From assembly GCA_914767715.1 (NCBI GenBank), contig OU612066.1:6391001-6455000 (forward strand): 64,000 nucleotides of DNA, in the 5' to 3' direction. This stretch comes from Membranipora membranacea (taxonomy: Eukaryota; Bryozoa; Gymnolaemata; Cheilostomatida; Membraniporidae). The notes beneath the pieces were generated by a model that saw only the letters and a program-made list of their open reading frames with translations, made no database searches and was not told the origin of the DNA. Of this stretch, positions 11,281 through 23,689 are shown one piece after another (positions within the stretch are counted from its first letter, which is position 1; each line of letters begins with the position of its first letter). The position numbers and the translations under genes are program-made.

Positions 11281-12654
11281 TTTTTGGCCGAGTGTGGTCG
11301 GGATGATCCTGGTGGTCCTGAAAATTCCATCTCGAAAAGAATATTATTGATTTTATTTTTAGCTACAAAATTATAGTCACTCATTCGCTCTAGGGCTGGC
11401 ACAATGGATTCGGCATATAGCTGCCTATCATTTTTTACTAGGGGCTGTGAAAGCTGACGAATGCTGGCATTGACAAGCTCCAGCTCCTTGTCAATTGATT
11501 CAGAGTCCACAGCTGGTGTAATCTTTCTCTCCCTCTGTTTTGGAACAGGGTTTCTTGGAGTGGCTGAACTGACTGAACTACCTTCTCGAACAGCTGACTG
11601 AGGCCTCAGTGGCTAAGCGTGGGCAAAGGAGGTAGATTGCTGAGCTGGGGCACTGGTAGAAGGAGTTAAGGGCGGCTGAGCTGTGGAGGCTGGAGATGTG
11701 AAGCTACTAGTAATAGCAGGAGACGACGATTCACTGGCACGAGCAGCGGGGATACTGGCTGGAGCTGAGGTATTAGGTTGTGGAGGTGCTGGGGTTGCCA
11801 CTGCTGGAATGTTGTAGTAGAGGTAGTTCTACAAAACAAACATTACATTAGTATTGTATTAGTTGGATCGTGAGATTTCATTATAAATTTTGAGACATAT
11901 TGAAAAGTGACTAGAACCACTGGGCAACACATTGTAATTTTAATTATAAAGTTAACAATCAGTTGACTGATTGAAATAAAAAGGAATACTCTATTTAATG
12001 TACCGTAGCATAGAAACATGAAAGGAACACAAACTTCTCCATGCTAAGCCTCATTGCCAGAAACTATCCAACTGTGATTTGGATCTACCAAGGAGTAACT
12101 CTTTGGACCTACTAATCATCATGAAATCAAATGTGTAGATTTAAATACCAAGGATGGCCTACAACAAATACCAACAACAAATGTTAACGTACTTTTGCTC
12201 TCTGTGTGCTGTCAAGAGCCACTTGAAATATGGCCACCACTTCCACGTTGGCTCACTGACTGCTCCTGTCCCACTGGCACAGGCTCCTTCGTATTGTCTC
12301 CTATGGTTAGTGAATGTATCCTTCAGGTTAACCCACTTCTTGGTCAGCATATCAACTACAAAATATTTATTCAAATTTAATAGCCAGTTTCATGATAATA
12401 CAGTGATATATAATTATGTTCCTTATAGACATACTGCAGCTACTGGTACTGGCAAGGGGTCATAAGCCCCTGGGACTTGCATGCCTCATTTTGCCAATGT
12501 CAAGTATCTGGACATTGGCAAAATGAGGGTCGTAGGATACCCCCTACCCCTACCCTACCCTCGAAAACCCCTACACCTACCCTACGCATCGAAACCCCCT
12601 ACACTTATAAGTAGGGGGTCTACATCCTTAGAGTGATGGTCAAAATACTGCATG

Positions 12655-12722
12655 CACCTTGACTCGAACCTGAGACCTAGTGCACTACAGTCCATGATCT
12701 TAACCATCATGCTATGGATTTT
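12655..12722 (-). repeat. tRNA-like segment in left foldback arm
   Basis: Read on the minus strand it has CATAGCATGATGGTTAAGAT (A-box like) and a B-box like GGTTCGAGTC about 40 nt later. It is the inverted partner of 13256-13322. Degenerate; not a functional tRNA. Confidence 0.55.
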
Positions 12723-13255
12723 AGGTAATGATTGCGGAAATAGAGACTACACCATGATAAAACATATAGCTATTAGTCATGCTTTTGCTGTGATTATTAT
12801 GAAAGGCTTACAACACTACATAAAGCTATAATTCGATAAATACTTGACAGAATTTGATGACCCATAACGTGGGGGGGTATCGCCTAATTCCATCCTCCCA
12901 TTCCTCACACTTGAAATATAAATCCTCGCACTTAAGCATGCAATCCTCGGTCCTCAGTCTTCCCCTCCCGATCACAGTGAAAATCCTCAGTCCTCCTTTT
13001 GTTGGATATATACTTATCATCAGTATATTTCGTTCAGTGATCATAATTTAAGTCGAGGAATTCCATTCCATTCATTTAGTGTATGTTTTACCAGCGGGTC
13101 ATCAAATTCTGTCAAGTATTGATCGAATTATAGATGTTATGTCTGAAGAAAGCTTTATGTAGTGTTGTAAGCTGTTCATAATAATCACAGCAAAAGCATG
13201 ACTAATAGCTATATATTTTATCATCGTATAGTCTCTATTTCCAAAATGATCACCT

Positions 13256-13322
13256 AATATCCATAGCATAGTGGTTAAGATAGTGGACTATAGTGCACTA
13301 GGTCTCAGATTCGAGTCCGCAG
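13256..13322 (+). repeat. tRNA-like segment in right foldback arm
   Basis: CATAGCATAGTGGTTAAGAT followed by CAGATTCGAGTCC resembles pol III A and B boxes at tRNA spacing. It is carried in both arms of the foldback, so a SINE was probably present before the arms were duplicated. Confidence 0.55.
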
Positions 13323-13985
13323 TATTTTGAACCATCACTCTAGTAGTTGAGACCCGTAAGGATGTAGACCCCCTACATATAAGTGTAGGGGGTTTCGCAG
13401 AATGAGGCATGCAAGTACCTGGGACCCATGTATTTATTTGACAGTTGTTTGATTCTTATGGATCATGGATTATGATAAACTATGTCAATATAATAATTAT
13501 CACCATCATCAATGAGTCACAGTCACAGTCCACACTTTACATATAAATATGAATTAAAACTTTATCTAATGATCTAAACCATAATAAGTGAAATGAAATC
13601 AAAATTGATTACAATTGAATTGTATTTTTAAACCAACCAGTGACAGGTTGTTCAGCATCTGGATATGCCTCTGCCAGTTTCTGGACCATATCTTTGTAGT
13701 TATTTAGTTTAACTCCTCTGGCATCCTTGTACCCTTTCTCACTCTTACTCCATACCACTGGTCGCTCTTACATAGATATGGCCTTGACTTATCAATCTAA
13801 ACAGACAGGAAATCAATCAAATCTGACAGCCAATCAGAAAACAATTCGTCAAAATTTACACAATTCGGTTTCGTGCATAGTGAACATCCAACGTTTCACG
13901 AAATCGTGGGAATCCCTATTCATACGAAAGTATCCGTGAATTATTTATACGAATCGTGAGAAATCAACCAAGTGTAGCCTGAGCT

Positions 13986-14819
13986 TTAGAGATACTTTTA
14001 ATCTTACACACAACCTGTAGTAATTAAAATGTTTGATACACCCAACTAGGACTTTCTGCATTGATAATGGCTGAGTCAAATAGTCAGAAAATCCTGACTG
14101 GCTTTCCGGGATGTCGCTGGCTTAGCCGGAAAACCCATGACTGCTGGTACTCAACTAATTATATCGAGTACACATACAGATGGTTTACAGGCCATTACTA
14201 CTAACTTGCTCACTTATCTGACCTAAACAAGGATACTCACTTGCCTTTCATGGTACTCATATTGAGGTCATACTGATGGTTAACAGGCCATTACTTTCCA
14301 CCAGCTCATTCTATCCGACCCAAACAAAGTTACTCACTATCACACACCATCGGTATCAATTTCAACCATACTCTCGCCTGGACATACTGACTGAAAAACT
14401 CGGCATCTATCAATCTGGTAATTATTACTTACATCTAAACCTTATTGCCTACTGATCTAAACCTTAGCATTTGGCCAAGTTGAACCACTTTTGTTACTGC
14501 GGTTGCAACTGCAGTATGGGATGAGTGCAGGTTTTTGGAGTAATACGGAGTGGAGTATGACGGATGAACGTTTAGGTCCTTATTGGTGTATTGGCATCGT
14601 AAAACTGTAATAAGTATTGTGTTTATAAAGTTTTTGGTCTTAGAGACAATCGGGTGCCATCAATTGGAAGAAAAATAAACATGAAATGTAAATTCAGAAT
14701 ACATCAAAAACATAAGGCAAATTACATCAAAACATACGAACCAAAATGACTTTATAATTACCTCAGTGCTCCTTATGGATATTATATCCTTTATATATCC
14801 TTATATATCATTTACTCTA
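13986..14819. other. Non-coding, with a two-copy repeat
   Basis: Two similar units of about 95 bp (about 14172-14265 and 14268-14370) share an ACAGGCCATTACT core. The following 120 bp (to about 14490) resembles 44905-45055. No coding signal. Confidence 0.55.
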
Positions 14820-16465
14820 CTGCCGATAATAATATTCTGACAAAGGTGTTCACTCATTGTTCCACATTCCTGATAGTAAAATTACAGGACCTGACAGAAT
14901 TACAGTGAAGATGTTGAAGCTTATTTGGCCTTATATTGTGGATATTGTCACCGATATGTTTAACAGGGTTTTAAGCATAGGACAGTTCCCTTCAACATGG
15001 AAACTAGCTCGAGTTTCACCAATACATAAATCTGGGGATATAAATGACCCATCAAATTATAGGCCAATTTCAGTCTTGCCTGTTCTTTCGAAAATATTTG
15101 AGAAACACATAAATCACCATCTGCAAGAATATCTCACTAAGAACAAAATCATCCACGAGCTTCAATGTGGATTTAGAAAAGGCCATTCTTGTTCAGACAG
15201 TTTATTTAAAATTATTTCAGACTCTTTGGGGGAGAAAATTAATGGAAATGTTATGACATTACTTTTTCTGGATTTTAAAAAGGCATTTGACTGTGTATCC
15301 CATGTTTTACTACAGAATAAGTTGAAGGCTTGCGGCATCGGAGGAAATATGTTAAAACTTCTTGACACCTTTCTGACAGATAGAAGGCAGTTTGTTAAAC
15401 TCAATAATATTGAATCTTGTAGATTGCCTATCACAATAGGAGTCCCTCAAGGTTCAATCCTAGCACCAACTTTGTTTCTCATCTTCATAAATGATTTATT
15501 AACTTCATCAAAATCAGACTCATCATCATATGCATATGCTGATGATCCAGTGTTCCTGTCATCTAATAAAAACCTTCAGCAACTAAAGGCAAAAGCATCT
15601 GAAGATTTAAGTGGCATTTTGGATTGGTGCAATCGTAACCGGATGGTTATAAATGTTCAGAAATCTCATTACATGCTACTTAATATCTCAGATCCGCTTT
15701 ATGACCTGGAACTGTACATAGGGCATGAAAAACTAAACAGACAGAGAACTACAAGGCTTCTGGGTTTTGTGTTGAATGATCATCTAGAGTATGTATATAA
15801 AAAGGTACAACGGAATGTTTACCTACTTCAAAATTTGAGATACTTCTTGGATATTGCAAGTGCCCGCACATTTTACTTCCAGTTTATCTATTGTCACCTT
15901 ATATATGGTATCCATATCAATGGCAACTTGTCCTGCAATAATGCCCTCAGTAGATTATTTTTGTTGCAAAAACGGGCTTTACGCATTATCGCCAATGTGC
16001 ATTACATCCCGTATTATCTCATTTCAACCGAATCCATTACACAATCATTACAACTCCTTCCTTCCTACCTACCTACCTTCCTAAGCTTGTTTGTTATTTC
16101 ACTTCACTTTTTGCGCATAAGATAAACAATTTTTTAACACCTCCATTTATATACAGAGGATTTAAAAACACTACCAAGTTCAATTTTCGTGATAAACATT
16201 TACTTTTATATCATACAGACAATCTAAGATACAAAGTTTCTGCTACATACAATTCTTTACCGTTACATTTGAGATCTAAAGAGAAGTTCAGTTCATTCAA
16301 AACTTTACTTTTCAACCATATATTATCGACTTGACCAACATCATTGATGATATTATTTCCCTTCTGTTTCTCTTTTTTTGTTATGAAAAAAATTGTTTTC
16401 TGGCACTGAGTGCAAAACATTTCGAATGAGATGACTTTTGATGCCAATAAAAAGTATATATATAT
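14820..16465 (+). mobile_element. CR1/Jockey-like LINE, 5'-truncated
   Basis: Contains the reverse transcriptase described next plus a 3' tail ending near AATAAAAAGTATATATATAT. The endonuclease and any ORF1 are missing, as expected from incomplete reverse transcription. Upstream of 14820 no LINE similarity is seen. Confidence 0.85.
14857..16334 (+). pseudogene. LINE reverse transcriptase (CR1/Jockey group)
   Basis: Open for about 400 codons from the RT N-terminal block. Motifs in order: GPDRITVKMLK, NYRPISVLPVLSKIFEK, GFRKGHSCSDSL, LLFLDFKKAFDCVSH (first catalytic Asp), GVPQGSILAPTLF, and AYADD (catalytic Asp pair). The residue after YADD is Pro rather than the usual hydrophobic or Thr residue. 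Around 16040-16083, in a (CCTT/CCTA)n stretch, the frame shifts; the C-terminal domain then continues to TGA at 16332-16334 with YNSLPLHLRSKEKFSSFK. The ATG at 14857 is only the first Met in a truncated frame. Confidence 0.9.
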
Positions 16466-19382
16466 CTGTCAGCAAACCCATACTGAAAGGCAATTATAAT
16501 TAACAATGCCAGGCCTTGCACTACACTCAGCTATCACAACAAGACACTGGGTCGCATCACAAATAGCAATTACTAGCTAGCCCCCAGACCAGATCCAGGA
16601 TTGGGGCGCATATAAATCCCCGCACTGACCCGCAGTCACAACTTTGTTAGTGCGTTTCGATTACATAATACATAATTTATATGTTACATAACACCCACTT
16701 TGCTTAATTTTTTTGACAGTATCAACTAAATCATGCATGCCCAACCTTTTTTCGGGTTCGGCAACTTTTTGTTTGGGAGCATACCAATCGGCTGCACCAC
16801 AGTTTTGGCAAATTTTACTTGAGATACAGAATAGGGACTATCAGAGCCTGTATCCATGGGTTTGAAAGTGGTAGGGCCAGGCGGGTTAGGTGCCTTTACG
16901 CTGAGGGGTATAAATCTCTTCCAGAGATTGTTTTGAAAATAGAAGCAGTTATTAGGCATTCCAGCCCTATTTCGGAAGAAAACTAACAAGCAATCGGCCA
17001 CAAAAATCCTTGAGTAACAATAGAATTTTGAGCGATATCGTATCTGATTCCTTCCCGTTTAAAAAATTTAGTGGTGTTTTTGCGGAGGGTCGTATGTGGC
17101 TGACAGAAAATTTGTATAGTAGTATAACGGATCACATGGTAGTCCAGGAGGTAGGAACCATAGCTTGAGTTAACTGCTTACAGAGATATAGAGGATTAAC
17201 AGTCAAGAAAATATGTCATTTTAGTAGATTATCCGTGAATAAAATAATAATGTTTTTGTGCAAGCAATTGTTTGCCAAAATTATGATTTTAATGATCATC
17301 AGAAAGAAATGAGAACACATTAACTCAGAAAACATTTTGGATGAGATGCCATGACTTTGTCGACAGTGAAACTTCAAACCCCAGCCCCACTGTGAATAAT
17401 TTAGAACATACAACGTTAGCGAGGATGTGTTTTCAAACCTTGCCCATATTAACGTGGAGGTAAGTTTTGAGGCAGGCTATAGTGCTGAAGGATTGCTCAC
17501 TTATTGCGGTTCTAGGAATGGCCAATTTGGCCAAGGTTGAGCATGGCTGAACTAAATAATAGCAGAGGGGAGGGGGGGGAGCCCGAGTGACAATAGTCAA
17601 GTTCTCTTTTTTAAAATAGGAGTTGTCAGACTCTATTTCAATAATTTAAAGAGCATAACAAACTCCCAAACTTCTTGAGCGGGCAACTAATAATTTTGAG
17701 TGCTATCCTATCCTTTCAATATTTCTCTAAACAAAAGTGGGGAGATTTGGAGGTGGGTAAGGTTTTCTGCTTTGTCTAGGTAAACTGAAAATATTGAGAG
17801 AATAGGAAAAATGTAGAGACTAGAGAGAAAGAAAGACTGGTATAACCATGTTACCATCCAACAGCCGGCACAACTGTATCTAAACTATGTTGGAAAGATG
17901 TTCACCTTAGAGACTGAACTGCGCCTGCATCATGCGGCAAACTGTCTCTAGTAAAGTAGATGTAGTTACTGCGCAGTTACCATATTGAAAAAACCATGTT
18001 GCTTTGTATGTATCATGTATGCCTATAAAAGAGATTGAATGTTTAATGCATACCATGAAACAAAGAAACGCCCCCCATTGCAGCATTAGAAACATGTTGC
18101 CGCATACAATGTGCCCACTGAGATACCACTGATAGCAGTAGTAGAACTGGATATAAAGGCGAAAGATAGAGGTATGCAACTGTCGCTCTACTCATTTATC
18201 ATTTTTGTTATTACTTAATTAATTAACTAATTAGTAATTAATTATCATTGAAGTTGTGTTGGTTAATCAAGTAATACTGATCTACATTCTTACTTCTTGT
18301 TCCCAGACTCGTTGAGTAGGTGCTTCAATCATACTCATACTGTGTATTCATTAGTACTGTACTAAGAAGGTACCTACATTCTGCTGCAATAAGAACCTAG
18401 CATCCTGATGCCTATTCAACAACTGCCACCGCTGCCTGGCATCACGTGGTTGCCTAATAAGCATCCGGTTGGCACTCGGACAACACAGCGGATGCTAAAT
18501 AGGCATCTGTATGCATAAAAAGCATCCGGTCAGTTATTTGATAGAGGCTTTTGTAACTGGAGAGGAGGGTTATAGACATTCATTGTCGGGGCGACACACC
18601 AATTCGATTGTTCAAGTGCTAACTGTATGCTTATTTGGTAACCACTGGATGCAACGCAGACATCCGACAGGGTGGCCTGATGGGTTTGTCACCGGCACAC
18701 TTGAGCATTGATACAGGGTGAAAAGGATAGCCAGCTAGCACTGCTGGACAGGTATTTGCCCATGCTGTTTTACAGAGATTTGTGGAGAATGGCCATTTAC
18801 CGGAAACATTTTTAGCATATAACCCGTAACAGGCATGCACCTGAAACATATTATTGTGCTGATATGATCATAGCATTAAAGTTAAAAAAAAGTTTAAAAC
18901 AAAAATATAACAAAATTGCATTGAACAAGCATTTAAAAGCACCGAGATACAGCATTATATTGTCCACCATAAAATACGGTGTGAAGTCGTTAGGCTAAAT
19001 CTTATGAACTGTCAATAATTATTAATTATCTCCCATGGCCATTTTACTTGCATCATCAATTCAGCATTCAACAAAAACTACAACAATTGCTTCACATCAT
19101 GAATAAAGCATACCGTGCATTCCTAGCCTGGTAAAACCCTGAAGCAAAGAAAGACCTTAAAAGAGGACAGGCCTACTAAAGAACAACAACAGCATAGAGT
19201 CAATGTTTGGTCAGGTAGGCTTTTCAACCATATGTTCACATCGGACTGAATAAGATTCATCACGCTGCAACGGAATTTTACCTTCCCTCAACAATATCCT
19301 TTATGCAACTCCTATAGAGTGTGCAACATCTGCAGAAAAATGTTTATAGGTACTGTAAACCTTTTTATGTATAACCATAGAC
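16466..19382. other. Non-coding, nothing firmly recognised
   Basis: AT-rich sequence. Near 18450-18505 there is an imperfect inverted pair (TGCCTAATAAGCATCCG and its near complement), with related GCATCCGG motifs around 18405-18530. Several short frames exist but none shows a domain or splice context. Confidence 0.5.
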
Positions 19383-19503
19383 TTAAAGGTCACCAGGGTT
19401 TCAAACAAATTCTCATTGATTAATAGCAGATTGCACCTTCTGCATAGGGAAAATGACAAAATCTAATTCGGATCATGATTATTCAGCCAGAATTCTTGTG
19501 GTG
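19383..19503 (+). repeat. Truncated copy of the TTAAAGG MITE
   Basis: Starts TTAAAGGTCACCAGGGTTTC and matches the left third of the MITE at 20233-20617 (shared GATTAATAGCAGATTGCACC). It stops abruptly at about 19503 where LINE-like sequence begins; the right half is absent. Confidence 0.75.
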
Positions 19504-20060
19504 CCAAAAATCAGGCTATTAATTACCGTCCAATATCGCTTCTCCATATTTCGAGCAAAGTCTTTGATAAAAATTGTAGCCAACCAAATGCGAGAGTTCA
19601 TGGAGTCAAACTAACTTTTGAGCTGCAGACAATTTGGATTTCGTTCTGGAAGCTCCACTGACCAAATCTTAATCCAATCGGTGAATAAATTGAAATATAT
19701 TCTATCTCAAGATTGTTCTAAATTCTTAACCCTTACTTCACTGGACATCAAAAAAGCTTTTTACTGTGTAAATCATAAATTGTTGGTAACCAAATTTACT
19801 CAAAAATTCAACTTTACTCTACCGGCAGCATCCTTTACAGAAACGTATTTATCAGGACTCAAACCATGAAGGTAAATGGCATTTTATCTGATGGGAATCA
19901 AATCGAATCTTTCTTGCTTTTATCAATGATCTCACCTCTTTAGAAAACTGTTATTTGTTTGCCGATGACTGCCTCATGATAACCAGTGGCAGTGACCCAA
20001 CCATATCCATTAAAAATATGCAACATTCACTAGCCTTAGCTTCTGACTGATACAATTGTA
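19504..20060 (+). pseudogene. LINE reverse transcriptase fragment
   Basis: In shifting frames, RT motifs can be followed: CRQFGFRSGSSTDQIL, then LTSLDIKKAFYCVNHKLL (first Asp kept), then INDLTSLENCYLFADDC (FADD box). There are several stops and frameshifts and much of the palm between the motifs is deleted. It is a different, older LINE from the one at 14.8 kb. Confidence 0.8.
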
Positions 20061-20232
20061 TAAATTGATAAATTTCATACCTTTGTGTGTTCCTATTAGT
20101 TCATATACACTTTTATAATTTACTCAATTTGCATTTTTCTTTTATAATGAATTATTTTTATCTTTGTCTTCTGGACAAAAGTCCCGGACTTATAATTTCA
20201 CCAAAATAACTATGTGATATATATATATATTA

Positions 20233-20617
20233 TTAAAGGGCAACCAAGGTTTCAAACAACTTCTCATTGATGGCCATTGATTAATAGCAGATTGCACCTT
20301 CTGCATGGGGAAAAAGACAAAATATAATTCGGATGATTATTCAGCCAGAATTCTTGTGAAACATTTCTTCCATCAGGTACTCAAACTCAGCTAAAAGAGA
20401 ATACCACATAGCAGTTTCCTGTTCCTGTTATTATTTAGCCTGTGCTCTATAATTATTACAGCAAAGTCTTGGAACCTCCCCTAAACTGAAGTGTTACCCA
20501 GCTTAGAGTCAGCAATTACTTTGAGTTTTGCATCGCGTAATGCACAAAGCTGATGCTGCCCAGCACATTATTTGCTACCCATTAATGCATTGCTGCGAAA
20601 CCTTGGTTGCCCTTTAA
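20233..20617. mobile_element. 385-bp MITE with perfect 21-bp inverted ends (TTAA flanks)
   Basis: 20233-20253 (TTAAAGGGCAACCAAGGTTTC) is exactly complementary to 20597-20617. If TTAA is counted as target duplication, the inverted repeat is 17 bp and the target matches piggyBac-type insertion. No coding capacity. A truncated sister lies at 19383 and an inverted scrap at about 41103-41152. Confidence 0.88.
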
Positions 20618-22479
20618 GGCTATTTGTATACCTTATGGTGAAACAAGAGAATATACATTCTATATATGGAAATCTGGAAAATATGAAGTAGTACATTTGG
20701 CGCACCAAATCAGCTCTCTTGAACCTCCCAAGATCAATTGGGTCTATCACAAACTTTGAAGTCATTGTAAGTGCCAACCTGAAGGATTGTGAACTGTGAA
20801 TGGTCGCAATGAAATATTGATGAGAGGAGGAAGATGATTATCTTAAAAGTAAGTAATGCTTCTCATGAGAGCTATGTCGAATGAATTGAATTAGTCTTAT
20901 TTCCCTATAAAATGACTCACTTGTATATTCTTTGCTGCATGAGATGAGGATAGAGATGCCAAAGAAGGTATACGACAATTCAAATAACCATTCAAAATAC
21001 AGAGTGAATGTAAATTGACATTGTTTGCTCCATCAAATGTTGCTTTGATGATACACAGCTATTTGGTTATTCCTCCATTTGACACACGGGAAAAGCTATT
21101 GCAATTGAGCATTTTTGTTCAGCACTTCAAAGTTGTCTCTCTTCATCTGTAATTTCAGGAATGCGGTTAGTCAAGCCCAACAATTAAAACAGAACGCACC
21201 AACAATGCAAACTTGCCTGTGCTGCAGCAGTAGATAAATCTTGGTAAATGATACTTCTAGAAGACAGTTCTAAGATTCCGAGAGCTTCCAGTAATGGCTG
21301 TACTCACACGATCCAGCCTGTATACGAGCAAAGTTTTGTCTAATAAGGTTTTGTTTACTAAGTTTCTCCTCAATTCTTTGTTGTAACCTGTTCATATAGT
21401 TCAAGTATATGAACTCCGTTTTTGTTCTTTTTCGGAGAAAAAAAGAAACAAGTGCGTAATTGATGTACTCGAACTAATATTTTAAGGGACATTTGATCTT
21501 AAGATCGATAATCCAGCATATTGGGAGAGGACTAAAAATGAGCATAATAATTCAAACACCATAAAACAGCCTTACTTCACACTCTTGCATAATTTTAAGT
21601 ATAAGTGTACCAAGCCTGGGATTCCTTTCGTACGTTGACTGACCCACATCTCCAGAAGTCATTCAGGGGGAAGGGGGGGGGGTCTCTGATTGAGAATGAC
21701 CAAGGCTTTTCACAATAAATTCTTGCAATCATCTCGCTCAGAATAATCTCTTATTTTTTCCTTTTTATTTTGGTTTATTTTTTCGAAATTATTCACCCTG
21801 AATAAAGTATTGCTCCACATGTGTGATTTGCAAACAGGGTCAAACTGCTCAACAATGCACAAACAGGCAGCAATTTTGTTAGTTTCTGTTTGAATGACAC
21901 CCTCCTTCAGTCAGGCATCATCACATCCAATATTACCCATCTTCTTATGAAATTGCACACTTTTTTATTAATTGTATCCCTTGATCTGTACTTTTTGGAA
22001 TTTGATGGAATGAGTTGAACAGTCATAACATGATGTACCATCAAAGTGAGGTGGGATATCTGCAGAACTTTCTTGGTGGCAATAGTAGACTGAAATACTA
22101 ATAGACAACATATTTGTGCCTAAGGGCTAACAGTAACATCTTCATGTCGCACAGTATACCCAATGAAGTAAATTAAGGTGTGTCATAATGTCTTTGGCTC
22201 TGGATCATTGTTGAGATTACAGTTAAACGAGATAATTATGTCGATGTGCACAGAATTTCCTAAACTTTTGCACATGTTTTGTATGGCTCATCTACCTGAA
22301 CGCGCATGAAGCACCAGCCCCAGCAGAAGTTATCATAGCTACGATTTCTGGCTTGCGGGGAAGGGATTATCAGTAATCCCACTTAATCTTGTGATTAAAT
22401 ATATTGGCATAATTATAAATAATTTAAAATTCTCAGCTTTTATTCGGCTTTTTGAGTTCCTCAGCACTTATATTTAGCA
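20618..22479. other. Non-coding, nothing recognised
   Basis: AT-rich with homopolymers (G run near 21668). No coding, RNA or repeat signal I can support. Confidence 0.5.
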
Positions 22480-22713
22480 GTAATTTCATTGCTTTTCCAC
22501 TCCCTCCGTCTTGGCGGGAAATTTTCTTTGTGCATTTTGCACAAAGCTCTTGCAGCATACATTTTGCTTAGTTTAGGCACTTTTTTTTTTCTGATCATCA
22601 TTCTTTCTGCTGTCATCCAAGAGAGCTGCAAGTCTACTGATTTGGTAGCATTGTTTTTCGCTGATCTTAAATAATACACGACTCTCTCCAAAGGTAAGTC
22701 TGCCATTCTCATT

Positions 22714-23453
22714 GTGGATAGCATTAAAGTCAGTTTCATCGACCAGACCAATTTGTCGGAATTCACTGCAAGTGATCATGTTGAGTGGAATATTCGTTCA
22801 AAGCTCAAGCAGGAGCTGCTTTTAACTATTTCCCCTCAGTTTGGTGAATGGATGGGGTTTAAGGAGTTTCCCACACCATTGAGAATGGTGTCAGACAAGT
22901 TGTTATAGAGCCCAAGAAGGGTTTTGTAATTCCAGGGTCGATCAGTTTTAGCGTATAGAAATCAGGTCAGAACATGCTTTAAGAGTCAGTCCACAGCACA
23001 TATTGCTAGGGACTGTCCTTTTGAATATTTCACAACTTGCCATCTGACTGGCCACACTAACAAGGAGTGTGATAGGGTGAAAGTTTGTAGCATTTGCAAA
23101 CAAAAAGGTCAAAGCTATGACTCATGTGATCTTTTCGACCAAGATCGTACAGTCACTATAAACAAATCATGGACTAAAAAAGAATCAAATAAACAAAAGC
23201 TTCCGCCCACAGGTCATATGACAACTTTAAACAAGAACTACTTTGATTCTAACTCTAACTCTTAATCTAATGCTAACTGTAATTCTAACTCTAAACCAGC
23301 TGAGCCGAGGCCAGATTCACTAACCAAACCCTATGTATGGGCTAGCCCGGCAGCTGCCAGCTCCACCTCCCAGTCCATCAAGTCCATCCAGACAGCAGGG
23401 ACAGATGTAGTTGCCCTTTCTTCTGATGAGTCCTTCGATGAACTTAATTAACA
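22714..23453 (+). pseudogene. LINE ORF1 with degenerate CCHC zinc knuckles
   Basis: One frame, with stops near 22906 and beyond, shows LTISPQFGEWMGFKEFP, then three knuckle-like blocks: CFKSQSTAHIARDC, CHLTGHTNKEC and CSICKQKGQSYDSC. In each at least one ligand differs from the C-C-H-C pattern. A Ser/Asn-rich linker and a Ser/Thr/Ala-rich end (ALSSDESFDELN) follow before TAA at about 23451. ORF1 proteins bind LINE RNA. The start is uncertain. Confidence 0.72.
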
Positions 23454-23689
23454 CCAATGCCAAAAAGACATACTCTGTTCTGGACGGGGAGGGGGAAAAG
23501 GGGGACAGGGAACATAAGAAAAAGCCAAACGTGGCGTCAGATGACCGAATTTCTTTTTTTTTGCCCAGTCAACCCTCCACTTAAAAAACTCTTCAGATCT
23601 CCCTCTTTTTTTTCTGGAGTTTTCTCCTCATCCTTCTTTAAAGCTTTCATAAACCAAACAACTCCTTCTTCCATTCATCTGTGGCCGAG

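Larger units (their letters stand above)
12463..13432. mobile_element. Foldback element with tRNA-like arms
   Basis: A left arm (about 12588-12862) is repeated inverted at about 13096-13396, separated by about 233 bp of unrelated sequence. Each arm begins with a small CCCCCTACACTTATA hairpin. Outside the arms, CCTGGGACTTGCATGCCTCA (about 12470) and its inverted counterpart near 13403-13428 form an outer inverted pair. A 15-bp perfect hairpin (CATTTTGCCAATGTC) lies at about 12487-12526. It sits in intron 1 of the MADF gene. The outer pair resembles the short palindromic element at 33955-34056, so one element may have inserted into another. Confidence 0.75.
11208..13767 (-). pseudogene. MADF-domain (Myb/SANT-like) Harbinger partner gene
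   Basis: Three exons on the minus strand. Exon 13767-13638 reads RPVVWSKSEKGYKDARGVKL and ends at donor G/GTTGGT in phase 1. Exon 12355-12189 (acceptor TTTTGTAG) completes the domain: VDMLTKKWVNLKDTF, then WKWWPYFKWLL. Exon 11828-11208 (acceptor TTTTGTAG) is Pro/Ala/Ser-rich, then acidic-helical (DKELELVNASIRQL). MADF domains bind DNA; Harbinger elements carry such a protein to help the transposase reach DNA and the nucleus. An in-frame TAG at 11613-11615 splits the last exon, the N-terminal start is not found, and intron 1 has taken a foldback insertion. BESS-like identity of the C-terminus is possible but weak. Confidence 0.78.
1778..13985. mobile_element. 12.2-kb composite PIF/Harbinger DNA transposon
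   Basis: The left end (AGGTGAGGCCACAC, 1778-1791) and the reverse complement of the right end (AGCTCAGGCTACAC, 13972-13985) match at 11 of 14 positions. Both ends go on to a CACGAT(T)CGTATAAAT motif. Both are flanked by TTA (1775-1777 and 13986-13988), the 3-bp target duplication usual for PIF/Harbinger. Inside, a Harbinger transposase runs + from the left end and a MADF DNA-binding gene runs - from the right end, the two-gene arrangement known for this superfamily. Later insertions (hAT, long-inverted-repeat element, foldback, SINE) have expanded it. Both genes are broken, so it is not autonomous. The single-element reading is inference from ends plus gene order. Confidence 0.7.
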
